A DNA stretch of 64,000 nucleotides from Laspinema palackyanum D2a (GCA_025370845.1 JAMXFF010000001.1:1-64000); one strand, 5' to 3'. Shown: positions 8,672 through 17,974, counted from the stretch's first letter. Notes: a model not told the origin generated them from the sequence alone. Numbers and translations are program-made.

Positions 8672-10182
8672 ACCCATTAACCACAACACCCATTGCGCCT
8701 TGGTATTGGCGATCGCTGCCCTTAAAACAGCGGACGGGTACTCAAATATTTGAGGCATTGTTTCTCATTCCTTCATCTGAAAACAAGCAACCAGAAGCGG
8801 CGATCGCCACCCTCCTAGAAAGTCCTTATCCCACTCCCACTCCCATCCCAGAAGCGAGATATTCTATCTGTGCTGGTGCACCAAGATGGATTGACAACTG
8901 TCCGCAAGTGTGGACACCAGAAGTTGGAGAAATTCTGCCCAGTTTGCGGCAACTGCTTCAGCGCAAACAGCCAGAACAACCCGAACTGATTCAAGAACTT
9001 GATACCCCCGAACTACTGAATCACGATGCGCTTCCTTTCACCGGAGGATGGTTAGGATGGTTGGGGTATGATTTAGCCTGGGAAATTGAAAATCTTCCTC
9101 ATTTGAACGATGATCCTCTGCCCTTTCCGGTGAGTTACTGGTATGAACCCGCCAACTTTGCGATTCTTGACCATCATCAACAACAGTTGTGGATTGCCAG
9201 TAGCGATCGCGCTGAACTGGATCTCCTAGAACAAAAATTAGAAAACTCTTTCACCCGGGAACCCTCTCCTCACCCATCACCTCAAAGTGAGGGGTTTATT
9301 CCCCCTTACCCCCAGTTTCATTTGTCCCAATTTGACTATGAGGAACGGGTTAGAAAAGCCCAAAAATATATCACCGATGGGGATATTTTTCAAGCGAATT
9401 TATCCCTGCGATTTGAAACGACAACTCAGCAAGACAGTTGGGACGTTTATCGGACCTTGCGGGCAATTAATCCCTCTCCCTTTGCGAGTTATTGGCGGAC
9501 TCCCTGGGGAGAGGTAGTGAGTTGTTCTCCAGAAAGATTGGTGCAATTACAAGGAAAAACGGCCCAGACTCGTCCGATTGCTGGAACTCGTGCCCGGGGG
9601 AAAACACCAGAACTAGATGAACAACTCGCCAGGGAATTACTCGCTAACCGGAAAGAACGCGCCGAACATATTATGTTGGTGGATTTGGAACGGAATGATT
9701 TAGGGAGAGTTTGTGAATGGGGAACGGTAGAAGTTAACGAATTATTGACCATTGAACGGTACAGTCATGTGATGCACTTGGTGAGTAATGCAGTGGGTAC
9801 TCTCAGGGGCGATCGCGATAGTATTGATTTAATTCGCGCTACCTTTCCTGGTGGCACCATTACCGGCTGTCCCAAAGTCCGCTGCATGGAAATTATTGAA
9901 GAATTAGAACCTGTGCGGCGCAGTCTGTTTTATGGTTCCTGTGGCTATTTAGACTGGCGAGGACAGCTAGATTTGAATATTTTGATTAGAACATTATTAT
10001 TTGCGCCACAGACATCGGGAACGGCAAAAAATGAGGGAAAAACCTATCGAGTTTGGGGACAAGTGGGGGCCGGAATTGTTGCCGATAGTGAACCGGAAAA
10101 AGAATGGTATGAGTCCCTCGATAAAGCCCGTGCCCAACTCGCGGCATTACAGATGACGATCGCCTCCCCTGAAGGTTCATAA
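8659..10182 (+). CDS. Anthranilate synthase component I family protein (TrpE/PabB-like)
   Basis: A chorismate-utilising enzyme of about 507 residues. The catalytic core is complete: DGDIFQANLS, SCSPERLV, RPIAGTRARG (about 305-314), ERAEHIMLVDLERNDLG, FPGGTITGCPKVR and GYLDWRGQLDLNILIRT. The motif PIAGT has Ala, as in anthranilate synthase, where aminodeoxychorismate synthases usually have Lys (PIKGT). Ammonia for the reaction would come from a separate glutaminase, not encoded nearby. Start chosen at ATG 8659, which overlaps the EcfT gene by 13 bp; ATG 8653 and GTG 8668 are alternatives. Cyanobacteria often carry two TrpE-like genes, so which pathway this one serves is uncertain. Confidence 0.88.
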   Translation: MASVNPLTTTPIAPWYWRSLPLKQRTGTQIFEALFLIPSSENKQPEAAIATLLESPYPTPTPIPEARYSICAGAPRWIDNCPQVWTPEVGEILPSLRQLLQRKQPEQPELIQELDTPELLNHDALPFTGGWLGWLGYDLAWEIENLPHLNDDPLPFPVSYWYEPANFAILDHHQQQLWIASSDRAELDLLEQKLENSFTREPSPHPSPQSEGFIPPYPQFHLSQFDYEERVRKAQKYITDGDIFQANLSLRFETTTQQDSWDVYRTLRAINPSPFASYWRTPWGEVVSCSPERLVQLQGKTAQTRPIAGTRARGKTPELDEQLARELLANRKERAEHIMLVDLERNDLGRVCEWGTVEVNELLTIERYSHVMHLVSNAVGTLRGDRDSIDLIRATFPGGTITGCPKVRCMEIIEELEPVRRSLFYGSCGYLDWRGQLDLNILIRTLLFAPQTSGTAKNEGKTYRVWGQVGAGIVADSEPEKEWYESLDKARAQLAALQMTIASPEGS

Positions 10183-10597
10183 CCGTGGAGATCGGCTGCT
10201 CCAAGTGTTATGCAAATCCTCATAATTCATGTAGCAATTACCCCAATTTGATGGCGGTCCCGAATAGGAGAATCTAGCTCCAGGTTAAAACAGGAATATA
10301 GGCCATCTTGCAGCAGTTAGATAATAGAATTGAGAAAGGGAGTGTCTCCCTCAGTGATGAGTAGTAGAAAACGAGACGTTCCCACTCCGGGGAAGAATTA
10401 TCCAATTTATGAGCTATCCCTAGCCTAAGAGCATGGGGATTTCCGCACTTTCTGATAAAATTATCCCCGTCCAAGCTTGCGGCAAAAACTCAGGGGGGAA
10501 ACGGGTCATTTCCCGAAACTCCATACTAGCTGACTCCGCCAGGGGGACCTTAGTGACTCTATAACCGTTATGATTAACGGTACTCATCTGAACCTGA
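10183..10597. other. Non-coding gap before pipX
   Basis: 415 bp without a convincing gene. I looked for an NtcA site (GTA-N8-TAC) ahead of pipX and did not find a good one. Short frames on both strands lack family similarity or start signals. Confidence 0.5.
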
Positions 10598-10867
10598 ATG
10601 AACACTGAAACTTACTTAAATCATCCTACTTTTGGTCTACTCTATCGGGTGTGTCTGATCGAACAAAATCAGGAGTTGTTCACGACCCTCTATGCCCAAC
10701 GCCTATTTTTTTTAGCGCTTTCTGGCATAGACGGGTTAAGATTTGAGCCGGTCACCCGTGCCGATGCTCGCCTCCTCGTCGAAAACCGCTTGCGATTGCT
10801 GCGCCGAATGGGGCAAGCTCAAGAATTCGCGGAACTTCAACTCATTCATAAACGCACGTTTCAATGA
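10598..10867 (+). CDS. pipX: PII-interacting protein PipX, coactivator of NtcA
   Basis: This 89-residue cyanobacterial protein shuttles between PII (GlnB) and the global nitrogen regulator NtcA, boosting NtcA-dependent transcription when 2-oxoglutarate is high. The sequence is typical throughout: N-terminal Tudor-like region (NHPTFGLLYRVCLIEQNQELFTTLYAQRLFFL) followed by two helices (RADARLLVENRLRLLRRMG and EFAELQLIHKRTF). The stop overlaps the start of pipY by 4 bp (ATGA), the conserved cyanobacterial arrangement. The gene is the first of a pipX-pipY-sepF-proC cluster. Confidence 0.96.
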   Translation: MNTETYLNHPTFGLLYRVCLIEQNQELFTTLYAQRLFFLALSGIDGLRFEPVTRADARLLVENRLRLLRRMGQAQEFAELQLIHKRTFQ

Positions 10868-11529
10868 CGATCGCCCAACGGATTGCTCAGATCCGCGCCC
10901 ACTTACCCGAATCAGTCCGACTGATTGCCGTCACCAAACAGGTGTCGGTGGATGCCATGATGCAAGCTTATCAGGCGGGAATTCGAGATTTTGGGGAAAG
11001 TCGCCTTCAGGAAGCCCAAGGGAAATCGGAGCAACTCGGGGACCTGCCCGGTCTAACCTGGCACCTGATTGGACACCTGCAAAGCAATAAAGTTAAACCC
11101 GCTTTAGACCACTTTCAGTGGATCCATTCTATTGATAGTTTGAAATTAGCGCAACGAGTCGATCGCTTGGCGGAAGGACTCGGGGTTAAGCCAAAAGTCT
11201 GCCTCCAAGTAAAAATCGAACCGGACCCCAACAAATCGGGGTGGCTCATTCCTGAACTCCTGGGGGATTTAGCGACCCTAAATCAATGTAAAAACTTAGA
11301 AATCCAAGGATTAATGACCATTCCCCCCTTGGGATTGGATCAAGCAAAAACCCTGGCCCTGTTCGAGCGCACTCGTCAACTCGCTCAAGAAATTCAGGCC
11401 CAAAATTGGGAGCAGATTTCCATGCAGGAGTTATCGATGGGAATGTCAGGGGATTATCATTTAGCCGTCCAAGCCGGGTCCACAATGGTGAGACTGGGGA
11501 CAATCCTATTTGGAGAGCGATCGCCGTAA
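10864..11529 (+). CDS. pipY: PLP homeostasis protein PipY (YggS/PLPBP family)
   Basis: A 221-residue single-domain PLP-binding protein with the alanine racemase N-terminal TIM-barrel fold, involved in vitamin B6 and amino acid homeostasis. The lysine that binds PLP is in LIAVTKQVSVD (about residue 25), and the family signatures FGESRLQEA, WHLIGHLQSNK and LSMGMSGDYHLAV are all present. Coupled to pipX by a 4-bp overlap; PipX and PipY are known to be functionally linked in Synechococcus. Confidence 0.95.
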   Translation: MTIAQRIAQIRAHLPESVRLIAVTKQVSVDAMMQAYQAGIRDFGESRLQEAQGKSEQLGDLPGLTWHLIGHLQSNKVKPALDHFQWIHSIDSLKLAQRVDRLAEGLGVKPKVCLQVKIEPDPNKSGWLIPELLGDLATLNQCKNLEIQGLMTIPPLGLDQAKTLALFERTRQLAQEIQAQNWEQISMQELSMGMSGDYHLAVQAGSTMVRLGTILFGERSP

Positions 11530-12071
11530 AATCCAGCCCCGGACCGTTACAATTGAGGAAAAAGTGGGCGAATCATTTCCCCTTACCCCCTTTAGTCCAA
11601 TCCCAATCGCGATCGGCTTTTCTCCAGGTTCCATCCCCCCAAAATCCCGTTCAAATCCCGTTCAAATCCAGTTTTCAATTATAGTGATCAACCACCACCC
11701 ACGATTGCACCAAATTCCCAGCAAAAAGTCTGGAAAATTTTGGGCATAATCGGCAACTTATGGCAATATACAATAAACTGATAACTTGGGTAGGGTTGAG
11801 CATGGCGAATGGAGCGCATTTCCTATTAGGAGAGAGTTCCGTCCTCAACGGGGTTTACCCCGGCGCTCAGTCACGCTCAAGGGCATCTATAACCGAAGCG
11901 GGAGCCAAAGGTTACGCCGCACTCAGTCGTTGGAACTCCACCCCGAATAAAGGGTTGATTGAGTCGGAACCTGAGTCTATACCGAACTAACATCCAAAAT
12001 TGATTTGGGCTGGAATGGGGATTTTAGACAGAATGCCCTGATGTTACCCTAGTTTTGATGGAGCAAAAACC
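11530..12071. other. Leader and gap between pipY and sepF
   Basis: 540 bp with no convincing gene. A 76-codon frame at 11760-11990 begins with ATG, but its composition is unremarkable and I recognise nothing in it. Expression signals for sepF are expected here; I see no clear promoter. Confidence 0.4.
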
Positions 12072-12677
12072 GTGAATACGATTTTTTCTAAGCTACGAGA
12101 TATGGTCGGACTCAACGAATCCGTGGATTACGAGTATGAGTACGACGAAATAGAAGGAGAAGGATACCAAAACCTTTACCAAGACCAACCCGCAGCCTCT
12201 CCCGAAGCAGAAGCGCGCCGGAATCGCACTCCTTTGCGGACGACCCCAACCGGAATGGGAATGGTGGGATCAGAAGGCGCAATGGGATCAAGTATGAATG
12301 CTATCAATAACGTGATCGGTCTACCTGGGGCTGCCAATGGCATCTCTGAAGTGGTGGTGATGGAGCCGAAATCCTTTGAGGAAATGCCTCAAGCGATTCA
12401 AGCCCTGCGGGAACGCAAATCCGTCGTCCTCAATCTGACGATGATGGATCCGGACCAAGCGCAAAGAGCCGTTGATTTTATTGCCGGTGGGACTTATGCC
12501 TTAGATGGGCATCAAGAACGAATTGGGGAAAGCATTTTCCTGTTTACCCCCAGCTGTGTTCAAGTCAGCACTCAAAGCGGTGTGGTTCACGATGTCTTGC
12601 AACCCCACCTACGGACTGCTCGTCCTCCCTCTGTTCAAACCAGCTGGACCCCGGAACAAGTCCGGATGGCGCAGTAG
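12072..12677 (+). CDS. sepF: Cell division protein SepF (YlmF/Cdv2)
   Basis: A 201-residue FtsZ-binding protein that anchors and aligns the Z ring at the membrane. The N-terminal [14 protein letters not shown] is the amphipathic membrane-binding helix. A Pro/Ala/Gly-rich linker follows (about residues 35-90), and the C-terminal SepF domain (about 92-185) contains [37 protein letters not shown] and [12 protein letters not shown]. The start is GTG at 12072. SepF stands in the conserved pipX-pipY-sepF-proC order seen in many cyanobacteria. Confidence 0.95.
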   Translation: MNTIFSKLRDMVGLNESVDYEYEYDEIEGEGYQNLYQDQPAASPEAEARRNRTPLRTTPTGMGMVGSEGAMGSSMNAINNVIGLPGAANGISEVVVMEPKSFEEMPQAIQALRERKSVVLNLTMMDPDQAQRAVDFIAGGTYALDGHQERIGESIFLFTPSCVQVSTQSGVVHDVLQPHLRTARPPSVQTSWTPEQVRMAQ

Positions 12678-12767
12678 GCACAGTAAATGAACTGTTCTTG
12701 GTCAGCGATCGCCCTGATAGCCAAGTTGACCAAGGACCTGGAAACCCTTACAGGAACTTAACAACCG

Positions 12768-13577
12768 TTGTTGGTAAAACTAGGAATTATTGGAGGCGGG
12801 GTCATGGGAGAATCGCTCCTATCCCGCCTAATTACTCGTGCCGCTTACCAGCCAGGGGACATTCTGATTAGCGACCCCATGCAGCAGCGCCGCGAGTTTT
12901 TAGCGCAACAATATGGAGTCGGCGTCACTGCTGACAATTCTGAGGTAGCGGCAGCGACAGAAGTCTTGCTCCTCGCCATCAAACCCCAAGTCTTCGAGTC
13001 CGTCGCCACTGCCTTACCGTCTCTCGGCCAGAATGGACCAGTGCCAGTCATCCTGTCTATTTTAGCCGGAGTTCCCTTAAGTAAATTAGAACGGGCTTTT
13101 CCTGGCGTACCGATTGTCCGTTCCATGCCGAATACCCCCGCTACTGTCGGCGCTGGAATCACGGCGATCGCCCCCGGAACTCAGGTCCAACCCGAACACC
13201 TCGACCGGGCCAAAACCGTGTTACAAGCCGTGGGGGATGTGGTCCAGGTACCCGAGTCCCTGATGGATGCCGTCACCGGCCTCTCCGGTTCTGGACCTGC
13301 TTATGTAGCAATTTTTATCGAAGCCTTGACAGATGGCGGCGTTCGTGCAGGTCTACCCCGCCCCATTGCCGCCCAACTCGCCTTACAAACCGTATTGGGA
13401 ACGGCGACTCTGATTCAAGAGACTCAACTACACCCGGCAGAACTGAAAGACCGAGTAACCAGTCCCGGAGGCACGACTATCGCCGGAGTCGCTCAATTAG
13501 AAAAAGCCGGATTTCGGTCTGCCTGCATCGAAGCGGTCCAAGCAGCAACCGAGCGATCTCGCCAACTGGGAAGCTAA
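12768..13577 (+). CDS. proC: Pyrroline-5-carboxylate reductase
   Basis: Last enzyme of proline biosynthesis, reducing pyrroline-5-carboxylate with NAD(P)H. The 269-residue sequence has the Rossmann motif GIIGGGVMGESL at the N-terminus, SMPNTPA at about residue 122, and the C-terminal signature with LKDRVTSPGGTTIAG (about 224-238). The start appears to be TTG at 12768, with AGGA at 12752-12755 upstream; no ATG is available without losing the nucleotide-binding strand. Confidence 0.94.
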   Translation: MLVKLGIIGGGVMGESLLSRLITRAAYQPGDILISDPMQQRREFLAQQYGVGVTADNSEVAAATEVLLLAIKPQVFESVATALPSLGQNGPVPVILSILAGVPLSKLERAFPGVPIVRSMPNTPATVGAGITAIAPGTQVQPEHLDRAKTVLQAVGDVVQVPESLMDAVTGLSGSGPAYVAIFIEALTDGGVRAGLPRPIAAQLALQTVLGTATLIQETQLHPAELKDRVTSPGGTTIAGVAQLEKAGFRSACIEAVQAATERSRQLGS

Positions 13578-13585
13578 ACGAACTA

Positions 13586-13760
13586 GGCATCTGCGTCTAG
13601 CAACAACCGACGGGGGTTTAAACCCCCGCCTAACAGCTAAAGTCGGTTGAAACCGACTGAAAACACCACGGGATAAGATTTGCAGTCGTCTTTAGACGAC
13701 TTTAGCTATGAGGCGGGGGATTGATCCCCCGTCGCTTGTTGCAAGTGGTGCAAGATCTCA
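13586..13760. repeat. MITE copy A (GGGGGTTTAAACCCCC family)
   Basis: A ~175-bp imperfect inverted repeat with internal hairpins: CGGGGGTTTAAACCCCCG, AGTCGGTTGAAACCGACT and GTCGTCTTTAGACGAC. Its left end (AGGCATCTGCGTCTAGCAAC) is a diverged inverted copy of its right end (GTTGCAAGTGGTGCAAGATCT). Homologues are at 46818-46998 and 62539-62749. It occupies most of the 332-bp gap between the convergent proC and plsY genes. No coding potential. Confidence 0.75.
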
Positions 13761-13909
13761 GTGATAACTAACTAAAACTGTATCCAGTCCTAGGACATTT
13801 TAATAGTATGAGATAGAAAAAAACCCAGATTTTACCAACGGAATCTGTTGCTAATTTCCTGCATTTTGGTAACCCAATCCCGGGGTTTTCTGGCTACTGT
13901 ATCCACATC

Positions 13910-14593
13910 CTAAGAGGGAACAGTTTCCGAGGGTTGGGGTAACTTTTGGCCGATGCGGGGTTCGGTGCCAGAAAGTAGGCGATTGATATTGCTGCGGTGT
14001 AGCCAAATGACATAGAGGGAAGCCGCTAACATAAAAATTTGATAGGACAGGGGTTGATCCCCGGCAAACATGATCCCCGGTAGAGCGATCGCAGCTAACA
14101 TAGAACTAAGGGAGACAATCCGGGTAAAGGCGAGGACAATTCCAAAGACTCCAAACCCAGCGAGGGCGATCGCCCAATTGAGGGCAAATAGCACCCCCAA
14201 ACTGGTGGCAACCGCTTTTCCACCTTTGAAATTAATCCAGACTGATTTGGTATGACCGAGTAGTGCACCTAATCCAGCGAGGATGACCATCCAAGACAAC
14301 CAACTGGCAGCGGGTCCGATATTTGCAGCGAGTTCCTGGAACTTTGGCAAAGCGTAAGCAAAACGCATCAAGGCGATCGCCGCCATCCCTTTTAAAATAT
14401 CCACCAGAAACACCACCAAAGCAGGTCCTTTCCCCACAGTTCTCAAGACATTGGTCGCCCCGGTGGAGCCCGACCCTTCTTGCCGAATATCAATTCCCTT
14501 CAACTGTCGAGCCACAATATAACCTGTAGGGAAGGAACCAAATAAGTAGGCAGCGATTAACAACAACCCATTTAAAAGTAGCCACAAATTCAT
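13910..14593 (-). CDS. plsY: Acyl-phosphate:glycerol-3-phosphate acyltransferase PlsY
   Basis: Integral membrane enzyme that transfers an acyl group from acyl-phosphate to glycerol-3-phosphate, the first acylation of phospholipid and glycolipid synthesis. The 227-residue protein has the three PlsY motifs: GSFPTGYIVAR (about 19-29), GSGSTGATNVLRT (about 41-53) followed by DILKG, and GHTKSVWINFKGGKAVATSLG (about 112-132). Five or more hydrophobic helices are visible. It is the last gene of the minus-strand run mlaE, DUF3119, DUF3086, plsY. Confidence 0.96.
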   Translation of the reverse strand: MNLWLLLNGLLLIAAYLFGSFPTGYIVARQLKGIDIRQEGSGSTGATNVLRTVGKGPALVVFLVDILKGMAAIALMRFAYALPKFQELAANIGPAASWLSWMVILAGLGALLGHTKSVWINFKGGKAVATSLGVLFALNWAIALAGFGVFGIVLAFTRIVSLSSMLAAIALPGIMFAGDQPLSYQIFMLAASLYVIWLHRSNINRLLSGTEPRIGQKLPQPSETVPS

Positions 14594-14678
14594 AAGCGTT
14601 TATCCTCAGTTTTAAGCAATTTAGAGTCAAGTTTGGGGTTGGTCCTTATGTAAAGGTAAGGACCAAAGACCCAAAGGG

Positions 14679-16046
14679 TTAAAGGGTAGGGAGTTCCGGG
14701 TCAGCAGCAAATGCTAACCATAAGGGGAATTGGAGGAGTCCAAGGTTGATTTGGTTTTCCGTTTCATCAATCAAAATCAGTGGAACTTGCTTCTGTTTGA
14801 GCAAGCGGTCTGCTTTTTGAGAGAGGGCTTCGGGAGCCTCAAAGAGAACCACGCCGCCTTCGGGACCAAAATCAATCCGGGAAATGCCGAGACAGTCCTG
14901 TAAACCCCTGCGCCATTCGCCGAGACGTTCGGGAGAATTGGCGAGGACGAGGGTGCGGAGGCGATCGCCATAGAGACTCTTCAGGACCGAAATCGCTGCC
15001 GACGCTACCAGAATATTTTGTAAGCGACTCCCCAAGGTCCGAACTGCGCCTCTTGCACCTTGGGTAAAAAACCAGTTGGAGAGGCGTTCGGCGTGTACGG
15101 GTTCAAAGGTACGCCGGACTTGCCAAGGAGGACCATAATAGTCTGGCATGGTGCGATATTTATCCAGAAGGCGGCGAATCTGTTTGGCGCGGTCTTGAAA
15201 CGGCTGTTCAGCAAAGGTTGGAGTGGGTGCGCCCGTGCGATCGCCACTGCGATCGCCCCCTTTTGCTGCTGCTTTCGGAGGCATCTTCGCCGGTTCAGGT
15301 TCCGGAGGGGTTAACTCCAGTTGTTCCACGGAATTGACCAAATCCTGCAAACTGCCGGAAAGATAGTCTTTAAAGCCCTGAACCCGAATCGCGAGGTCTT
15401 GGGACACCCCCGCAAAGGTGGTTCGCATTTCCGTGCGGATGCGTTCTTGGCGGCGTTCGAGTTGTTCGACGGAGATTTGTAAATTGTGCTTGCGCTGTTC
15501 CAGTTCGGTTAAGGCATCTTGGACCAGGCGACCGATCGCCGCTTGGGTTTCTGTCTGTTCTTGCAAGAGTTCAGCGCGATTGGCTTGCAATTGCAGAATA
15601 GAGGCTTTCAGTTGCCGTTCTTGCTCCTGTAATTGCGCCACCCGTCGTCCCAAAGATGCCGCTTCATCCTCAATCGCCAAGGGGGGAGACGCGATCGCCT
15701 CCGTCGGTGGTTCTTCCGTCGGTGGTTCTTCCGCCGGTGGTTCTTCCTCCGTGAGTTCCTCTGCCGGTGGTTCTTCCTCCGGTAGGTCCGAGGGTTCCAC
15801 TGGGAGTTCCGCTTCCGGTTCCCAGTTCTGCGACTCCGCCCGTGATAGGGTCAACTCTGGTAGGGGTAGTGCCGCTTCATCGGGGATAGAGGATTCTGGC
15901 TCTTTCCAGAGGTCTTCTGAGAGATTGATCCCCTGAGTCGAATCCTCCGAGAGCGATGAGGAGGAGGAAGCCTCAAACGGCTCTGGGGAGTCGGATTTGT
16001 CCTGAGTTTCTAAGGGTTCTGGATTGTGTGTTTCGTCTGCATTCAT
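14679..16046 (-). CDS. DUF3086 domain protein with acidic disordered N-terminus and coiled coil
   Basis: A 455-residue protein in three parts. Residues 1-125 are disordered, acidic and Pro/Glu-rich with short tandem units (EEPPAEE, EEPPTEE). Residues about 128-250 form a long coiled coil (VAQLQEQERQLKASILQLQ...). Residues 270-455 are the conserved cyanobacterial domain I identify as DUF3086 (RRLLDKYRTMPDYYGPPWQVRRTFEPVHAERLSNWFF..). No signal peptide. The function is unknown; its place between mlaE/DUF3119 and plsY suggests a role in membrane-lipid traffic or synthesis (inference). Confidence 0.7.
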   Translation of the reverse strand: MNADETHNPEPLETQDKSDSPEPFEASSSSSLSEDSTQGINLSEDLWKEPESSIPDEAALPLPELTLSRAESQNWEPEAELPVEPSDLPEEEPPAEELTEEEPPAEEPPTEEPPTEAIASPPLAIEDEAASLGRRVAQLQEQERQLKASILQLQANRAELLQEQTETQAAIGRLVQDALTELEQRKHNLQISVEQLERRQERIRTEMRTTFAGVSQDLAIRVQGFKDYLSGSLQDLVNSVEQLELTPPEPEPAKMPPKAAAKGGDRSGDRTGAPTPTFAEQPFQDRAKQIRRLLDKYRTMPDYYGPPWQVRRTFEPVHAERLSNWFFTQGARGAVRTLGSRLQNILVASAAISVLKSLYGDRLRTLVLANSPERLGEWRRGLQDCLGISRIDFGPEGGVVLFEAPEALSQKADRLLKQKQVPLILIDETENQINLGLLQFPLWLAFAADPELPTL

Positions 16047-16223
16047 GGCAAAATATTTTAAACTTTAGAGATGACCCAGAGCCGATCAGGGAGTTAGGAA
16101 GGCGGGGATGCTTGCGGTCAAAGAACCATTCAAGGGCCCGATCGCGCCTCTAGCCCGAGGTTGGGGAGAGGGTGGGTTTTCAAAGGGGTAAAAGAATCGG
16201 TGGTACAACGATGGCGATCGCTC

Positions 16224-16649
16224 TTAAATCCGGGGACAGCGTTCTTCCAAACAGGCTTGAAGTTGTTTGGGATCGAACAAAACCGGCAGGAAATGGATGC
16301 TTTTCACTTCCTTAAAGTAAAACAAAATTGGAACTCCAGGCCAGAAAATTCTCCAATTGATCCATTCGGCGTAAGGAAAGGATCGAATCAAGTTTCCCGA
16401 GCGATAAACATCTAAGGCTTTCGGGGTAAATTGCAGGCGAATGGTTGCCGCTTGGACCATTAAAAATAACCCAAAGGCGGCCAAAGGTAAACTCGCCAAA
16501 GGTTGTACCGCCAACAGCGGAATACTGCCGATGATAAAAGCCCAAGGCAGGACGTAACTGGGAGCCAGTTCTTGGGTTGAGGTTGAGGTGGAAGTGGAAG
16601 TTGAGGTGGAAGTTGGTGTGGTCACAACAGTACCCTGTATTGCGATCAA
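16224..16649 (-). CDS. DUF3119 family membrane protein
   Basis: A protein of 133-141 residues, depending on whether it begins at TTG 16649 or GTG 16625. The N-terminus contains a run of about six Thr-Ser pairs encoded by a hexanucleotide repeat. Two hydrophobic helices follow (about residues 32-50 and 53-70), then a PH-like soluble domain (IRLQFTPKALDVYRSGNLIRSFPYAEWINWRIFW..PILFYFKEVKSIHFLPVLFDPKQL). I assign it to DUF3119, found in cyanobacteria next to MlaE permeases. Function unknown; probably part of the same lipid-handling operon. Confidence 0.7.
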   Translation of the reverse strand: MIAIQGTVVTTPTSTSTSTSTSTSTQELAPSYVLPWAFIIGSIPLLAVQPLASLPLAAFGLFLMVQAATIRLQFTPKALDVYRSGNLIRSFPYAEWINWRIFWPGVPILFYFKEVKSIHFLPVLFDPKQLQACLEERCPRI

Positions 16650-16702
16650 GGCTGATAGAGAAGTGAATGTTTCTATTTTAAAGGCTCAGTCACGGAATCC
16701 GA

Positions 16703-17491
16703 TTAGAAGACCCCACTCCCCATGCCGCGAAACATCAGCCAGGAGAGAAAGAAGTTGGAGGTAAAGATGGCGAGTAAGGAGGTGACGACTGCGGTTGTCG
16801 TGGATTGTCCCACGCCTTTGGCCCCTCCGGTGGTGGTCAAGCCCCAGCTACAGCCAATGATGCCAATTAACCCGCCAAAGCACAAGGCTTTAACCGAGGC
16901 GGTGATTAAATCCCAGGTTTGGACTAAGCTGCGGACGGAATCGAGAAAGACGGTTTGGGAAATGGGGTAGAAATTAGTGGCGATCAGCATTCCCCCGATC
17001 ATTCCGGTGGCAAAGGAGAGGAGGGTCAACACGGGTAGCATGATACAGCAGGCGAGGACTCGGGGAATGACGAGGTAATCGATGGGGTCGGTTTTGAGAA
17101 TATAGAGGGCGTCGATCTGTTCGGTGACTTGCATGGTGCCAATTTCTGCGGCAAAAGCGGAACCGACTCGTCCGGCGAGAACGATCGCGGTCAAAACCGG
17201 GGCCAGTTCCCGTGCTAGGGCGATCGCCAGCACCCCACCAACGGCGCTTCCGGCCCCAAAATTGAGAAACTCCCGCGCTACCTGGATAGTGAACACCATG
17301 CCGACAAAGCTGGCGGTGAGGAGGGCGATAAATAGGGAATCGGGTCCGACTAGGGCCATCTGTTCGATGGTGTTGCGTCGGTGGATTTTTCCGGAGACGA
17401 GGTGAAAGACCACCTGACCGCCGAGGACGATCGCGGAGAGCAACCGTTGAAACCACTGCTTTAAGTTGGAGGTTGACTGAGTTTGAGTCAA
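16703..17491 (-). CDS. mlaE: MlaE-family lipid ABC transporter permease
   Basis: A 262-residue inner-membrane permease homologous to MlaE and plastid TGD1, which move phospholipids or glycolipids between membranes together with an MCE substrate-binding protein and an MlaF ATPase. The conserved core is clear: VFTIQVAREFLNFGAGSAVGGVLAIALARELAPVLTAIVLAGRVGSAFAAEIGTM (about 65-120), and the EQIDAL coupling element. Neither the MCE nor the ATPase partner is in this window. The start is uncertain because the frame opens with TTG. It is the first gene of a four-gene minus-strand run ending in plsY. Confidence 0.92.
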   Translation of the reverse strand: MTQTQSTSNLKQWFQRLLSAIVLGGQVVFHLVSGKIHRRNTIEQMALVGPDSLFIALLTASFVGMVFTIQVAREFLNFGAGSAVGGVLAIALARELAPVLTAIVLAGRVGSAFAAEIGTMQVTEQIDALYILKTDPIDYLVIPRVLACCIMLPVLTLLSFATGMIGGMLIATNFYPISQTVFLDSVRSLVQTWDLITASVKALCFGGLIGIIGCSWGLTTTGGAKGVGQSTTTAVVTSLLAIFTSNFFLSWLMFRGMGSGVF

Positions 17492-17677
17492 AGGACTGTT
17501 GAGGGGGGTGACGACAGGTAAGGATGGAGTTGTTTACAAATTTTAAACAACTTTTTTAATCAAAATTTAATATTTGTGACAGAACTGTTTGAGGGCTGCG
17601 ATCGCGCCTATCTTATAAATCAAAGCGTTTCAGATTCAGGCGAAAAAGACAGTGTATCGGTATCCCTTTTTGATTTT

Positions 17678-17974
17678 ATGAATAGGTTTCCTCATTTTCT
17701 GCGATCGCTATTATTAACCAGTTTACTAAGTTTTGCCGTCCCAACGCTCACCTTGGCCGGTGGATTCGTCATGGCCTCGGCGATCGCCCACCTTCCCGGA
17801 CTGACCAACCTTGGTCAATCTGCGGTTAAGCAGTTGTTACAATTCTTATCCACCTTTGGCAGTGGTCACCCCCTCCAAGGGGCGATCGTCATTGGACTCA
17901 CCTGTAGCGTAGTCGGAGTTTTATTTGATGCCTATGCCTTATCCCGCTATCAAAACCTCCGGGGACCCGAATAA
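17678..17974 (+). CDS. Small predicted membrane protein, cyanobacterial, function unknown
   Basis: From ATG 17678 the product is 98 residues. It has a signal-like or membrane helix (RSLLLTSLLSFAVPTLTLAGGFVMASA), an amphipathic middle (LTNLGQSAVKQLLQFLSTFGSG) and a second membrane helix (GAIVIGLTCSVVGVLFDAYAL). An upstream GTG at 17576 would add 34 residues of polar sequence. I recognise no family. It is divergent from mlaE. Confidence 0.55.
   Translation: MNRFPHFLRSLLLTSLLSFAVPTLTLAGGFVMASAIAHLPGLTNLGQSAVKQLLQFLSTFGSGHPLQGAIVIGLTCSVVGVLFDAYALSRYQNLRGPE

Noticed and set aside
10183..10597. NtcA-type site ahead of pipX
   Set aside because: No GTA-N8-TAC with a correctly spaced -10 was found.
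11760..11990. 76-codon frame between pipY and sepF
   Set aside because: It begins with ATG but has no clear ribosome site, no recognisable domain and a composition like random sequence. It is probably part of the sepF leader region.
15418..15936. 172-codon Ser-rich plus-strand frame
   Set aside because: It is the antisense shadow of the Glu/Pro-rich N-terminus and coiled coil of the DUF3086 gene.
16974..17456. 160-codon Arg/Pro-rich minus-strand frame
   Set aside because: It is a second-frame shadow of mlaE with an implausible Arg-rich composition.
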